Below, in pieces: positions 40,206-48,575 of a stretch of 54,537 bases of DNA (the stretch's first letter is position 1; every line of letters begins with the position of its first letter). A program made the translations under genes and the position numbers. Source of the stretch: Ferrithrix thermotolerans DSM 19514 (GTDB taxonomy: Bacteria; Actinomycetota; Acidimicrobiia; Acidimicrobiales; Ilumatobacteraceae); the NCBI GenBank assembly GCA_945861025.1, contig CAMASN010000015.1:1-54537 (forward strand). The letters are read 5' to 3'. Under the pieces are notes generated by a model. The model saw nothing but the letters and a program-made list of their open reading frames with translations. It was not told the origin of the DNA and did no database searches.

Positions 40206-42702
40206 CGGGTGCTGATGACAACATCACGCTTCCCGCGAGCATTGCAACCATCAACAGCACCATCAGCACCGAGAAGTTGCCACCTGTCGTTTGCGGGCTG
40301 GTGTCAATCTGCTGGCTCGACGGCGCGGGCAGGTTCCTCATCTGGGGAGCTCCCGCAACTGTCACTGCGCGCAAGGTGCCTTGGGTTGCATTCGTCCCGT
40401 TTGATGGATTGGCAATGGCTGTGTCTGTATCGATGCCATTGGTCATCGCTGCGGGCGCCATGGTGATCGTGCCGGTTCCGCTGAGGTTGATCACAGCTGG
40501 ATTTTCGGCGAGCTCGTTCACGGGCATCTGGGCCACAATGACCGGCTGGCTATCTGGAAGCGGTGGCTCTACCGAGAGCCAGCAGGCCTCCCCGGTTACG
40601 TCGAGGCCATATTGACCCAGCGCATCGGTGGTCGTGCTGAGAACTGTTCCGTATGCATCGTCGGCTGTTCCGAAGGCCCCATCGGGCCCGGCGTTGGTTG
40701 AGCACACAGCAACGACAGGAATGCCACTGACCGATTCAGCTGACGTTTCATCGGCAACAACCGTGCCGACGACACGGCGTGTCACCGGAGCGGTGGCCTC
40801 TACATCAATCGGGGCGATCGACAGTACGACGGCGAGCAACGCGAACAACGTTGCAACTCGAAGTGCGACACGGCCAGGACTCGCTACCGCGGCGATGGGT
40901 ATGTTGACTTGACGGACACCGACCTGCGAACCGGCCATGCTTGCCCGAGCGGGAATGACGGCGCAGCTCTCAGCGAGCGCATTCATTGCCCACTGATCTG
41001 CATCGTAGAACTCAACACCGATGCGCCATGCTCCGGCCATGTCGGCACGAACATTGCGCACGACACAAGGAATGTCGAGCGACGTGATACCCGATTCGCT
41101 TGGGACGGTGAACGACAAGCGATGCCTGCCGCCTTCGCGAACTCGTACTGACTGATCGGCGAGCAAGCCGGCACCGAACATGGTGATGTCCGATACGTAC
41201 AGCCCGTACTCGTCGAGGCGAGCGGTACCCGATGCCTGAAGGCGAAGTGCCCGCCTGCTGTGGCGGCGCCACGTGAGGAGCCGCATCGAGTCGAGCGCAG
41301 CACCGAGTAGCCACAGCGCTACCGCCGTAAGACCGATCTGGATGTCCTTGTCCATCGGACGCAGTGCGTGGGTGAAACGGTCAGAGATACCGCGGATCAA
41401 CAGCACAGCGTTGATTGCCATGATCAAGATCATCGACACGTTCAGCGAACGCACGGAGTTACGAACCCGGTCACCAGGGCGCAAGGCCCCGTTTGACAAC
41501 AGGGTCAACGCTGCCGACGACGTCACGAACATCGGCAGCCAGAGGCAGGCCATCGCAGGAATTGACAGATTGAACGGAGCTCGCCCGGCGAGTAGTGACC
41601 CGAAGATGATGGCCGTCAAGACAACGCGGCGAACACGGTCGGCTGATCGCATTGACCACGCTGCGAGCGCAAGACGGTCACGGAGATGAACGCCGCGAGC
41701 CCGAACCGCGCCATTCTTGCCGACAAGCAACTGCCACCCGGCGCTTGCAACGGCGGCGCGGTTTGCGGCGACTGTGGATGAAGCGATCAGCGGCGTTTCG
41801 ACGACTACTGCGACGCCTGACGCACCGACAACGCGGATGCCGTTCGCCGCGAGGCGAGGCATCAGTTCGAACAGCGTTTGATGCCGAGTTCCGGTACACA
41901 GGTCGAGATCTGTCAACGCGCTACGGCGTACGAGGGCGCCGCTACCGGTGACAATGCCCGTGCCCCTGCGGCCAAGGCCCGGGTTGAGTGCTGTGCGTTC
42001 GAAAGTGAGTTCATGGCGAGCGCTCGGTGCATTTTCGGATGCGACACCAGGTACCGAACCAACAACACCTTGCACCACACCAATCGAGCTATCGCTCACC
42101 CAGTGCGTCAACGTCTGCACTGCGTCGACTGCAGGAACGTCGCCTGCGTTCAGCAGGAGAAAGAACTCGTGCTCCGAGGCAGCGAAGGCGGCGGCCAATC
42201 CCGTGGTGTCGTTGGCTGCGGAGTCTTGGAACGTTGCCCCAAACTCAAGAGCAATCCGAACGATGTCGTTGCGGGCAGCGAGGTCGACCACGATCGCTTT
42301 CGGCGACGATGGATCGTGCTGCAGAGAAACCAGAGTGGCTCGAAGATCTTGCGCGGTGCTTGCAGTGGCGATAACGACCACGTCGTGATCAAGCTTCATT
42401 GGACGCTCAAACGTTGGGGCGACCGAGTCGTCAGCGCCCGATCGCCACAGTGCCCAGACGAACACGGCCACAGTGGCGACGCCGGAAATTTCGAGTGCGA
42501 GCGCTGGAATGGCCAGCCACCATGTGACCACACCGGTCGTGCTGTGCAGCGACCACACGCTGCGCCAGACGAGATAGCCGACACTCACGAAGAGAGCGAT
42601 AACACTGAGCTGACGACCGGCGCGGTGTAGCTGCGCGGGGTGCAACGAGGTTGCCGCCTGGTTCTCGTGATGCTGTTGAAGTGAGTCTGTGGTCCGACTC
42701 AT
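40174..42702 (-). CDS. Membrane GT2-like protein with PilZ domain and C-terminal SdrD/CarboxypepD-like domain
   Basis: An 842-residue protein laid out like bacterial cellulose-synthase subunits. Two N-terminal membrane helices (about 33-50, 62-86) precede a GT2-like domain (105-330), more helices (360-470) and a PilZ domain with R483-x3-R487 and D505-x-T507-x2-G510. Then come a helix, a secreted beta domain (GPDGAFGTADDAYG) and a C-terminal helix. GT2 signature residues are degenerate: LLLNAGD for D-x-D, no TED and no QxxRW. It may be a c-di-GMP-responsive, non-catalytic exporter or sensor. A FliA/WhiG-type promoter is upstream. Confidence 0.8.
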   Translation of the reverse strand: MSRTTDSLQQHHENQAATSLHPAQLHRAGRQLSVIALFVSVGYLVWRSVWSLHSTTGVVTWWLAIPALALEISGVATVAVFVWALWRSGADDSVAPTFERPMKLDHDVVVIATASTAQDLRATLVSLQHDPSSPKAIVVDLAARNDIVRIALEFGATFQDSAANDTTGLAAAFAASEHEFFLLLNAGDVPAVDAVQTLTHWVSDSSIGVVQGVVGSVPGVASENAPSARHELTFERTALNPGLGRRGTGIVTGSGALVRRSALTDLDLCTGTRHQTLFELMPRLAANGIRVVGASGVAVVVETPLIASSTVAANRAAVASAGWQLLVGKNGAVRARGVHLRDRLALAAWSMRSADRVRRVVLTAIIFGSLLAGRAPFNLSIPAMACLWLPMFVTSSAALTLLSNGALRPGDRVRNSVRSLNVSMILIMAINAVLLIRGISDRFTHALRPMDKDIQIGLTAVALWLLGAALDSMRLLTWRRHSRRALRLQASGTARLDEYGLYVSDITMFGAGLLADQSVRVREGGRHRLSFTVPSESGITSLDIPCVVRNVRADMAGAWRIGVEFYDADQWAMNALAESCAVIPARASMAGSQVGVRQVNIPIAAVASPGRVALRVATLFALLAVVLSIAPIDVEATAPVTRRVVGTVVADETSAESVSGIPVVAVCSTNAGPDGAFGTADDAYGTVLSTTTDALGQYGLDVTGEACWLSVEPPLPDSQPVIVAQMPVNELAENPAVINLSGTGTITMAPAAMTNGIDTDTAIANPSNGTNATQGTLRAVTVAGAPQMRNLPAPSSQQIDTSPQTTGGNFSVLMVLLMVAMLAGSVMLSSAPASRVRRPISQ

Positions 42703-42783
42703 GTTCTTGCGTCCTGCATGATCGTGCTGTCTCGCTCTTGGTCTTCGAGGTGTGATGTCTCACAGCGTGAATGCTGCAAAGAG

Positions 42784-42811
42784 GCATCGGCACGCAACGT
42801 CATGTCCTTGA
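42784..42811 (-). promoter_or_regulatory. FliA/WhiG-type promoter of the PilZ-GT2-like gene
   Basis: Minus strand: TCAA (42811-42808), 16-nt spacer, GCCGATGC (42791-42784), 81 nt before the ATG. The flanks match the M23 promoter closely: both have CTCAAG, then a 16-nt spacer ending in TGCGT, GCCGAT, one variable base and CCTCTT. Confidence 0.65.
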
Positions 42812-42909
42812 GCAGTTCTTGTCGATTCACGATCGGCACCCGCCCGAGGGGTTGCCGATGTCTTGACGAAGAGCGTTGCTTTGAACGCCATCGGCGAGGA
42901 ATTACGGAC

Positions 42910-42915
42910 TAACGT
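42910..42915 (+). promoter_or_regulatory. -10 box of a probable leaderless promoter
   Basis: TAACGT is 8 nt before GTG 42924 of the cyclophilin gene. Confidence 0.35.
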
Positions 42916-42923
42916 GCCAACCC

Positions 42924-43784
42924 GTGGGAACAGACAAACGCGAACGCCAGAAAGCCAATCGTCAGCTCAAGCTTCAAGAGATGGTGCGCGATGCGCGCAA
43001 GTCTCAGGTGAAGAAGCGCTCTCTGCAGATCGGCATCGGTGTGCCGCTTGCGATCGCAGCAGTGTTCCTTCTGGTGTGGCTCACCGGCGGCGACAGCGAC
43101 AGCGGCACAACCACAACGGCCTCCACTACGTCAGTAGCCAGCGCGGTCGGCACCACCACTACCGCAGCACCAATCGTCACTGTCCTCGGCACGGCACCTA
43201 CTCCTGATGCATCGGGTGCCTACCCATGCCCGGCCGCCGACGGCTCAGCCGGTCGCGTGGTTGTGTTCAAGGCCAATCCGCCGGAGTGCCTCACCGAAGG
43301 CAAGACCTATACCGCCGAGGTTGAGACCAACAAGGGCAGCTACACGATTGCTCTCGATCGGGCGAATTCGCCAGCCAACGTGAACATGTTCGTGTATCTG
43401 GCTCGCTACCACTTCTACGACAACACTCCGTGCCATCGCATCATCAAGGACTTCATGTTCCAGTGCGGCGACCCAACGGGCACCGGCTCGGGCGGCGCAG
43501 GCATGTCGGTACCGGTCGAGGCACCAAAGAGCGGCACATACGAAGTCGCATCCGTTGCTATGGCCAAGGTTGGCGGTGCTACAACCAACGACAGCCAGTT
43601 CTTCGTGGTCACCGGCGCACAGGGCGCTGGCCTGCCGGCCGACTACTCCTTGTTGGGTTCGGTAACTGCCGGGTTCGATACCACGGCCCGCGCTATCGAA
43701 GCCGCCGCTGATCCAGCTGCGTCAAATGGCGTGCCTCCGCTCGAGCCAGTGACCATTCTCAAGGTGACCATTACCGAAAGCTGA
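42924..43784 (+). CDS. Membrane-anchored cyclophilin-type peptidyl-prolyl isomerase
   Basis: A 286-residue protein starting at GTG. Basic N-terminus (DKRERQKANRQLKLQ) and one transmembrane helix (IGIGVPLAIAAVFLLVWL) are followed by a Ser/Thr linker. The cyclophilin domain has NMFVYLARYHFYDNTPCHRI-type sequence (split here), MFQCGDPTGTGSGG, GGATTNDSQFFVVTG and YSLLGSVTAGFDT. It is expected to fold exported proteins. Two cysteine pairs in the external domain may form disulfides. It is divergent from the PilZ-GT2-like gene and ends at the hairpin 43797-43813. Confidence 0.9.
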   Translation: MGTDKRERQKANRQLKLQEMVRDARKSQVKKRSLQIGIGVPLAIAAVFLLVWLTGGDSDSGTTTTASTTSVASAVGTTTTAAPIVTVLGTAPTPDASGAYPCPAADGSAGRVVVFKANPPECLTEGKTYTAEVETNKGSYTIALDRANSPANVNMFVYLARYHFYDNTPCHRIIKDFMFQCGDPTGTGSGGAGMSVPVEAPKSGTYEVASVAMAKVGGATTNDSQFFVVTGAQGAGLPADYSLLGSVTAGFDTTARAIEAAADPAASNGVPPLEPVTILKVTITES

Positions 43785-43796
43785 AGTGGCTCAGCG

Positions 43797-43813
43797 GGTT
43801 GGCTCAGCCAACC
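43797..43813. terminator. Hairpin between convergent genes carrying a stop codon
   Basis: GGTTGGC-TCA-GCCAACC, 7-bp perfect stem with 3-nt loop, 12 nt after the cyclophilin stop. The loop TCA is the TGA stop of the minus-strand S51 gene. The arrangement parallels the hairpin at 7568-7610. Confidence 0.55.
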
Positions 43814-44433
43814 AGATCGCCGTGCACTTCTACTGAACCAACGCGCTCCCACGCAGCGTTGGCGTGCAGCAGCGCGCTTCCCGTGGGCATCACACCAACA
43901 GCGAATCCCCGCGCCAACTTCAGCGAACGATGGATGCGCTCGGGTGACCAGGTTTCGGCTTCGGTGAGCAACGCAAGGCCACTCACGAAATCGAGACCCA
44001 AGGTGAATGCGCCGCCACGTGGGTCGGTCATTGGGTCGCACAAACAGGCTGCGCTGGCTCCGACCGCAGCGACGACTCCGCCGTTTGCAATCACTGATTC
44101 GAGCGCCTCGAACATCGCCGTGTTCTTGAGCACCGAGCGCAGATGCAACGGCGAATCGCCAACGAGGTAGACCATGCGGGCGTGCTCGACGGCGTGCACA
44201 TGCTGTAAGTCGTTGGCGTCGGCGCGACGCAACACGAGGCGTCCGTCGATGGCGACGCCCAACCGCTCGCCCCAGACGCGAGCGCTGTCGATTGCCCGAC
44301 TTGGGTGCTCGAATGCGTCGGCGGTAGGCAGCACAACAACTTCAGTTGCTCCTGCCGATGCGATGAGTCGACGGTCGAGATCGTCGTTGGCGGTGAAGGG
44401 GCCGCCACCGAGCAGGGCAAGAGTTCCGGTCAT
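43804..44433 (-). CDS. Peptidase S51 / type 1 glutamine amidotransferase-like protein
   Basis: A 209-residue protein beginning TGTLALLGGGPFT and with the S51 elbow AAVGASAACLCDP, where the Ser is the nucleophile. VVLPTADAF and MVYLVGDSPLHLRSVL follow the dipeptidase E/cyanophycinase pattern. The downstream DPRGGAFTLGLDFV is usual. Substrate unknown; these enzymes often act on aspartyl peptides. The ATG overlaps the nhaA stop (ATGA), so it is translated from the nhaA transcript. Confidence 0.78.
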   Translation of the reverse strand: MTGTLALLGGGPFTANDDLDRRLIASAGATEVVVLPTADAFEHPSRAIDSARVWGERLGVAIDGRLVLRRADANDLQHVHAVEHARMVYLVGDSPLHLRSVLKNTAMFEALESVIANGGVVAAVGASAACLCDPMTDPRGGAFTLGLDFVSGLALLTEAETWSPERIHRSLKLARGFAVGVMPTGSALLHANAAWERVGSVEVHGDLVG

Positions 44434-45617
44434 GGGCGTTCACTGTATGCGACAGCGCGCAACGCCACGACACCGATGAGGCCGGCCACGATTGAGGCGA
44501 TGAGTACGCCGAACTTTGCTTGGCCGAGTTGGTCCGCTTGTTTGAAGGCGAGCTCGGAGACGAACAGGCTGACCGTGAAGCCAATGCCGGCAACGGCACC
44601 CACGGCCGCAACGTGTGCGAGGCGCACGCCCGTGGGGTATTCGGCGATTCCAGCACGTACAGCGAGCCACGATGCCAGCGCGATGCCTACGGGCTTGCCG
44701 ATAACGAGACCGATCACCACACCCCAGAACGCGCGCGAACTCAGCACGCCATCAAGCAGTGAATTGTCGAACTGGATGCCTGCGTTCGAAATTGCAAACA
44801 GCGGCACGATGAGAAAGCTGGTGAACGGATGCAGGCCGTGCTCAAGTCGCTCGACCACGCTGACCATATTTGGCCCGGGTGGAGCAGCGGTGGGTGCAAG
44901 CAGTCCCATGATGACGCCGGCGATGGTGGCGTGAACACCGGCCTCGTGGAGCGAGAGCCACATGGCGAGTCCGATGGCTACGAACGGCCACATTGCGGTG
45001 ACGCGCAGGCGCCGCAGCAACACCGCGAACGCCACCATTGCGGCGGCCGCTGCAAGCCACGTGACCTCGATGCCGTTGCCGTAGAACACTGCGATAACCA
45101 CGATCGCGCCGATGTCGTCGACGATGGCGATGGCGAGAAGAAACAACGACAGCGATGGCGGCACGATGTGGCGACCGAGCAACGCGATCACGCCAAGCGC
45201 GAGCGCAATATCGGTAGCCATAGGCACTCCCCAGCCGCGGCTGGTATCTGTACCCGAGTTAATCACCGCAAACAGTGCCGCTGGGATGACCATGCCGCCG
45301 ATGGCGGCCGCAATTGGAAGCGCGGCGCGGCGCAACACTCGAAGCTCGCCCAGCACGAGCTCGCGTTTGATCTCGAGCCCTACCACCAAAAAGAACAGCG
45401 CCATCAGAGCGTCGTTCACCCAATGCTTGAGCGAGAGTTGCAGCGCATGGTTACCGAGCGAGATCGAGAGCTCGTGCGACCACAACGAGTTGTAGCTATG
45501 CGGTGCCACGTTGACCCAGATGATTGCGGCTACAGCGCCGCCAACGGCCAAAATGCCGCCCGCTGATTCGGTGGCGAGAAAATTGCGCAAGGGTCGAAAT
45601 GGTTGCCGTTTGGCCAT
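44430..45617 (-). CDS. nhaA: Na+/H+ antiporter NhaA
   Basis: A 395-residue, about 11-12-helix antiporter. Family motifs are LATESAGGILAV at the start, MALFFLVVGLEIKREL, ATDIALALGVIALLG and the ion-binding Asp pair in LLAIAIVDDIGAIVVIA. NhaA exchanges cytoplasmic Na+ for external protons, relevant to a marine or brackish habitat but also common in freshwater bacteria. It is coupled to the S51 gene by ATGA. It is divergent from the dehydrogenase at 45693. Confidence 0.95.
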   Translation of the reverse strand: MAKRQPFRPLRNFLATESAGGILAVGGAVAAIIWVNVAPHSYNSLWSHELSISLGNHALQLSLKHWVNDALMALFFLVVGLEIKRELVLGELRVLRRAALPIAAAIGGMVIPAALFAVINSGTDTSRGWGVPMATDIALALGVIALLGRHIVPPSLSLFLLAIAIVDDIGAIVVIAVFYGNGIEVTWLAAAAAMVAFAVLLRRLRVTAMWPFVAIGLAMWLSLHEAGVHATIAGVIMGLLAPTAAPPGPNMVSVVERLEHGLHPFTSFLIVPLFAISNAGIQFDNSLLDGVLSSRAFWGVVIGLVIGKPVGIALASWLAVRAGIAEYPTGVRLAHVAAVGAVAGIGFTVSLFVSELAFKQADQLGQAKFGVLIASIVAGLIGVVALRAVAYSERP

Positions 45618-45679
45618 CGAGGGAGCCTACGCGTAATGGCCGATCTCACTTCGGCTTCGACGAGTTACCCATTGGTAGG

Positions 45680-45685
45680 TATCGT
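45680..45685 (+). promoter_or_regulatory. -10 box of a probable leaderless promoter
   Basis: TATCGT is 7 nt before ATG 45693, the same box and spacing as at 14371-14376. Confidence 0.45.
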
Positions 45686-45692
45686 CTCTGGA

Positions 45693-46550
45693 ATGAGCGA
45701 CATCAAATCAGTAGGCATCTTGGGTTCGGGCATTATGGGATCGGGCCTGGCCGAAGTGGCAGCCAAAGCCGGATACACCGTCATCGTGCGTTCGCGCACG
45801 CAGGCCACGGCCGACGCCATGGTCGCGTCGCTGGGCAAGAGCCTGGCCAAGCAGGTCGAACGCGGCAAGCTTGCCGACGAAGAGCGCACCGCCATTTTGG
45901 GCCGCGTCAGCGCCACTGATTCCCTCGGCGCCTTAAGCGGCTGCGACCTCATTATCGAAAGCGTCGTCGAAGACCTCGCCATCAAAAAGGCACTCTTCGC
46001 CGAACTCGAGCAGGTCGTGCAGCCCAACGCCATCTTCGCAACGAACACCAGCACCTTGGCTGTCGTCGAGTTGGCCATGGTCACGAATCGCCCCGACAAG
46101 GTCTGCGGCATTCACTTCTTCAACCCAGCGCCGGCCATGAAGCTTGTCGAGATCATTCGTCCGCTCACTGCCAGCGACGACACCATTGCTGCCGCCACCG
46201 CCTTTGCGGTTGCCTGTGGCAAAGACGCTGTCGAGGTCAAGGATCAGGCTGGTTTCATCGTCAACGCGTTGCTGTTCCCTTACCTCAACAACGCCGTTCG
46301 CTTGGCCGAGTCGGGAACCGCTTCGGTCGCCGACATCGACACCGCCATGAAGGGCGGCTGCAACTTCCCAATGGGTCCGTTCGCTCTGCTCGACCTGGTG
46401 GGCCTCGACACGTCGCTGGCCATCCTCGATGCGCTCTACGCCGAGTTCAGCGATCCCAACTATGCCGCTGTGCCACTGCTGCGTCGCATGGTCGCCGCAG
46501 GTCTTCTGGGGCGCAAGAGCGGTCGCGGGTTCTTCGACTACGCGCGCTAG
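45693..46550 (+). CDS. 3-hydroxybutyryl-CoA dehydrogenase (3-hydroxyacyl-CoA dehydrogenase family)
   Basis: A 285-residue dehydrogenase with the NAD motif GILGSGIMGSGLAEVAAKAG, FATNTSTLAV, the catalytic His in CGIHFFNPAPAMKLVEI and the C-terminal GPFALLDLVGLD. It interconverts 3-hydroxybutyryl-CoA and acetoacetyl-CoA (FadB2/Hbd/PaaH type). The start at 45693 gives the canonical N-terminus after a TATCGT box. With the ethylmalonyl-CoA mutase at 48.6 kb it would fit C4 acyl-CoA metabolism. The aat gene follows after 9 nt. Confidence 0.93.
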   Translation: MSDIKSVGILGSGIMGSGLAEVAAKAGYTVIVRSRTQATADAMVASLGKSLAKQVERGKLADEERTAILGRVSATDSLGALSGCDLIIESVVEDLAIKKALFAELEQVVQPNAIFATNTSTLAVVELAMVTNRPDKVCGIHFFNPAPAMKLVEIIRPLTASDDTIAAATAFAVACGKDAVEVKDQAGFIVNALLFPYLNNAVRLAESGTASVADIDTAMKGGCNFPMGPFALLDLVGLDTSLAILDALYAEFSDPNYAAVPLLRRMVAAGLLGRKSGRGFFDYAR

Positions 46551-46559
46551 GCGCCGCTC

Positions 46560-47243
46560 ATGTTCGGGCATGCTGGTGAAGTGCCCGTCTTCGACACCGA
46601 GCTGATCTGGCCGCCGCGCACTCGGTGGCAGCTGCCCGACCCTCGAACCGCCGATGCCGATGGCGTCGCCGCAGTCGGGGCCGATCTCGAACCTGGCACA
46701 TTGCTCGATGCTTATAGCTGCGGCATGTTTCCTATGCCCGCGGGCCGTCGCCGAATCTCATGGTGGTCGCCGGATCCGCGCGGCATCATTCCGCTCGATG
46801 GTCTGGTTGTGTCCTCCTCGCTTCGCAAGAGCTGCCGCCGCTTTGAGGTTCGCTTCAACACGTGCTTTCGCGAGGTGATGACACAGTGTGGCGATCCGCG
46901 TCGCCCGCACGGATGGATCAATCGTGAGTTCATCGATGCGTTCGAGCGGTTACACACGATGGGTTGGGCGCACAGCGTTGAGGTTTTCGACACCGAAAAT
47001 ACGCTCGTGGGTGGCCTCTACGGGGTGAAGATCAACCGCTTCTTTGCAGGCGAGAGCATGTTTTCTACAGCTCGTGACGCGTCAAAGGTGGCAATGGTGG
47101 CGCTGTTACGAGAGCTCAATGCAGCCAACGTGACCCTGTTCGATGTGCAGTGGACAACGGCGCATCTCACCTCGATGGGCGCGGTAGATGTGTCCCGCGT
47201 GCGCTATCTCGACCTGCTCGAAGAAGCGACACGGCCAGCGTGA
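46560..47243 (+). CDS. aat: Leucyl/phenylalanyl-tRNA-protein transferase Aat
   Basis: A 227-residue N-end-rule enzyme that adds Leu or Phe to N-terminal Arg/Lys of proteins for ClpS-ClpAP degradation. Signatures are LIWPPRTRW (family FPP), AYSCGMFPMP, ISWWSPDPRGIIPLD, HGWINREFIDAFERLH, LVGGLYGVKINRFFAGESMF and DVQWTTAHLTSMGAVDVSR (19 residues), all collinear. The 9-nt gap after the dehydrogenase indicates one transcript, which probably ends at the hairpins after 47267. Confidence 0.93.
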   Translation: MFGHAGEVPVFDTELIWPPRTRWQLPDPRTADADGVAAVGADLEPGTLLDAYSCGMFPMPAGRRRISWWSPDPRGIIPLDGLVVSSSLRKSCRRFEVRFNTCFREVMTQCGDPRRPHGWINREFIDAFERLHTMGWAHSVEVFDTENTLVGGLYGVKINRFFAGESMFSTARDASKVAMVALLRELNAANVTLFDVQWTTAHLTSMGAVDVSRVRYLDLLEEATRPA

Positions 47244-47266
47244 TGGCCATTTTCGCAACGAGGGGG

Positions 47267-47373
47267 GGATGGTTACCGGTGCCGGGGTGTTCCGCCACAT
47301 CCGACACCGGTAAACCATCCGAGAAGGGGACAAGCCCATCTTCTCGATCGACACACATGCCGTGTGTGTGTCG
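47267..47373 (-). ncRNA. Three-hairpin structured element, candidate small RNA or leader
   Basis: Three consecutive stems fill the gap after aat: 47267-47281 with 47305-47320 (one bulge); CGAGAAG 47320-47326 with 47340-47346 plus inner GGG/CCC; CGACACACA 47349-47357 with 47365-47373. A FliA/WhiG-type promoter at 47386-47412 on the minus strand would start RNA just before the first stem. On the plus strand the first stem could terminate aat and the rest be a leader for the metalloprotease. Strand and role are inferred; no known RNA class recognised. Confidence 0.45.
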
Positions 47374-48565
47374 GTACTGCAATAGGTATCGGCAGACCTT
47401 TGAGGAACTTGAGCGATTCTTTAGGAAATTCCTGAGATTCTTTTTCGGGTTTCTTGCGCTGCTCAGCGTGGGTGTTGGCGCCGCCGGATGTTCGCGGGTT
47501 GCTTCGCCCCCACCATCGAGCGCGGTTGCTCAAGCCGATTGGCCGCGCGCACTCAGGTTGATTGCCGGGGCGCATCATGCTTCGACCAACGATCAGTTCG
47601 AGGTGTTCATCTGCGATGTGCCGTTGACCACCAGCGACCCGATCTATGGGCGGCTCACGCAACGCCTGAAGTTGACCCCCGAAGACCTTGTGGTCCGGCT
47701 CAATGACAACGTCACGCCCTACTTCGTGACCCTGTCGCACAACCTGTATCACCCTCGGTTCGTGGCCGGGGACACGTTGTCTATGTCCGCAACCGAAACC
47801 CACGACGCCTGTGTCGAGCGGGCCATCGACAGCAGCGCACCCACCACGTCGGCGGTGATGGTGGTGGCCACGGCCGAGCATCTGCCCAATCAGGCCGGTG
47901 GTTGGGGGCGCGCTGGCGAAACGTGCAATGTCGATTTCTGCCCTGCCAGCCAGACCCGACGCGCGCTATATGTAGGCGCTTCCGATTTTCACGCTTCGTG
48001 GGGGGCGGTGCCAGCGGTTGATCTCACCGAGCATGAGATCGGGCACACGCTTGGGCTGCCGCATAGCGGCGATTCGCAAAGCGCCAACGAGCACGCCAGC
48101 GGTATCGACCTGATGAGCAACAGCGCGTCGCCACGCGATGTTTACCCCGAGCGTCGTAACGGGCCCGACACGTTGGCAATCAATCGGCTCGCGCTGGGTT
48201 GGATGACCGCCGACGATGTTGTTGTATCGGCCCCCGCAGGCGGTGCGTTCACCCTGTGGCCGTCTACAGGCGACAGCGGCTTGCGGTTGCTGGCGATTGG
48301 TCTCACCGACACTTCGTTTCTCACCATCGAATATTTGACCGCCGACGGATTCAACGATTTTCTTCCAGCGTCTGGCGTAGCGGTACATCTGATTGAGGGG
48401 TCGGGTCGGGTGAGCGAACGCACCCAGACAACGCTCGGCAGCGCGGCTCCGCATCTGCAGTTGCTGTCAAAATCGGGTTCGTCACTCGATCTGTATGGAT
48501 GGACAATCACCGTTGGCGCGCCAGGTTCCACCGTGCAGGTAGAAGTTCGGCCTACTCACAGGTAA
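47357..48565 (+). CDS. Secreted zinc metalloprotease with HEIGHTLGLPH motif (metzincin-like)
   Basis: A 402-residue protein with the zinc site HEIGHTLGLPH (HExxHxxGxxH), followed by an extended beta-rich C-terminal part. The N-terminal region has basic and aromatic residues and a hydrophobic stretch (FFFGFLALLSVGVGAAG) ending at C45, a weak lipobox, so it is probably exported or a lipoprotein. The start is uncertain: ATG 47357 lies in the third hairpin stem and has no Shine-Dalgarno. The TGATG start at 47243 would read through all hairpins and looks non-protein. Substrate unknown. Confidence 0.75.
   Translation: MPCVCRYCNRYRQTFEELERFFRKFLRFFFGFLALLSVGVGAAGCSRVASPPPSSAVAQADWPRALRLIAGAHHASTNDQFEVFICDVPLTTSDPIYGRLTQRLKLTPEDLVVRLNDNVTPYFVTLSHNLYHPRFVAGDTLSMSATETHDACVERAIDSSAPTTSAVMVVATAEHLPNQAGGWGRAGETCNVDFCPASQTRRALYVGASDFHASWGAVPAVDLTEHEIGHTLGLPHSGDSQSANEHASGIDLMSNSASPRDVYPERRNGPDTLAINRLALGWMTADDVVVSAPAGGAFTLWPSTGDSGLRLLAIGLTDTSFLTIEYLTADGFNDFLPASGVAVHLIEGSGRVSERTQTTLGSAAPHLQLLSKSGSSLDLYGWTITVGAPGSTVQVEVRPTHR
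47386..47412 (-). promoter_or_regulatory. FliA/WhiG-type promoter pointing into the three-hairpin element
   Basis: Minus strand: TCAA (47412-47409) in the same CTCAAG context as at 14.3 and 42.8 kb, 15-nt spacer, GCCGATAC (47393-47386). It overlaps the 5' coding part of the metalloprotease and fires away from it. Confidence 0.45.
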
Positions 48566-48575
48566 CACTTGCTGC

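Noticed and set aside
44698-44705. Plus-strand GCCGATAA inside nhaA
   Set aside because: No T[AC]AA at 15-16 nt upstream and no gene to drive.
47243-47356. TGATG-coupled start for the metalloprotease
   Set aside because: The encoded segment crosses three hairpins and is not protein-like; TTG 47409 was also considered but is out of frame.
47267-47373. SRP RNA or c-di-GMP (GEMM) riboswitch
   Set aside because: Conserved bases of SRP RNA and of the GEMM core were not found.
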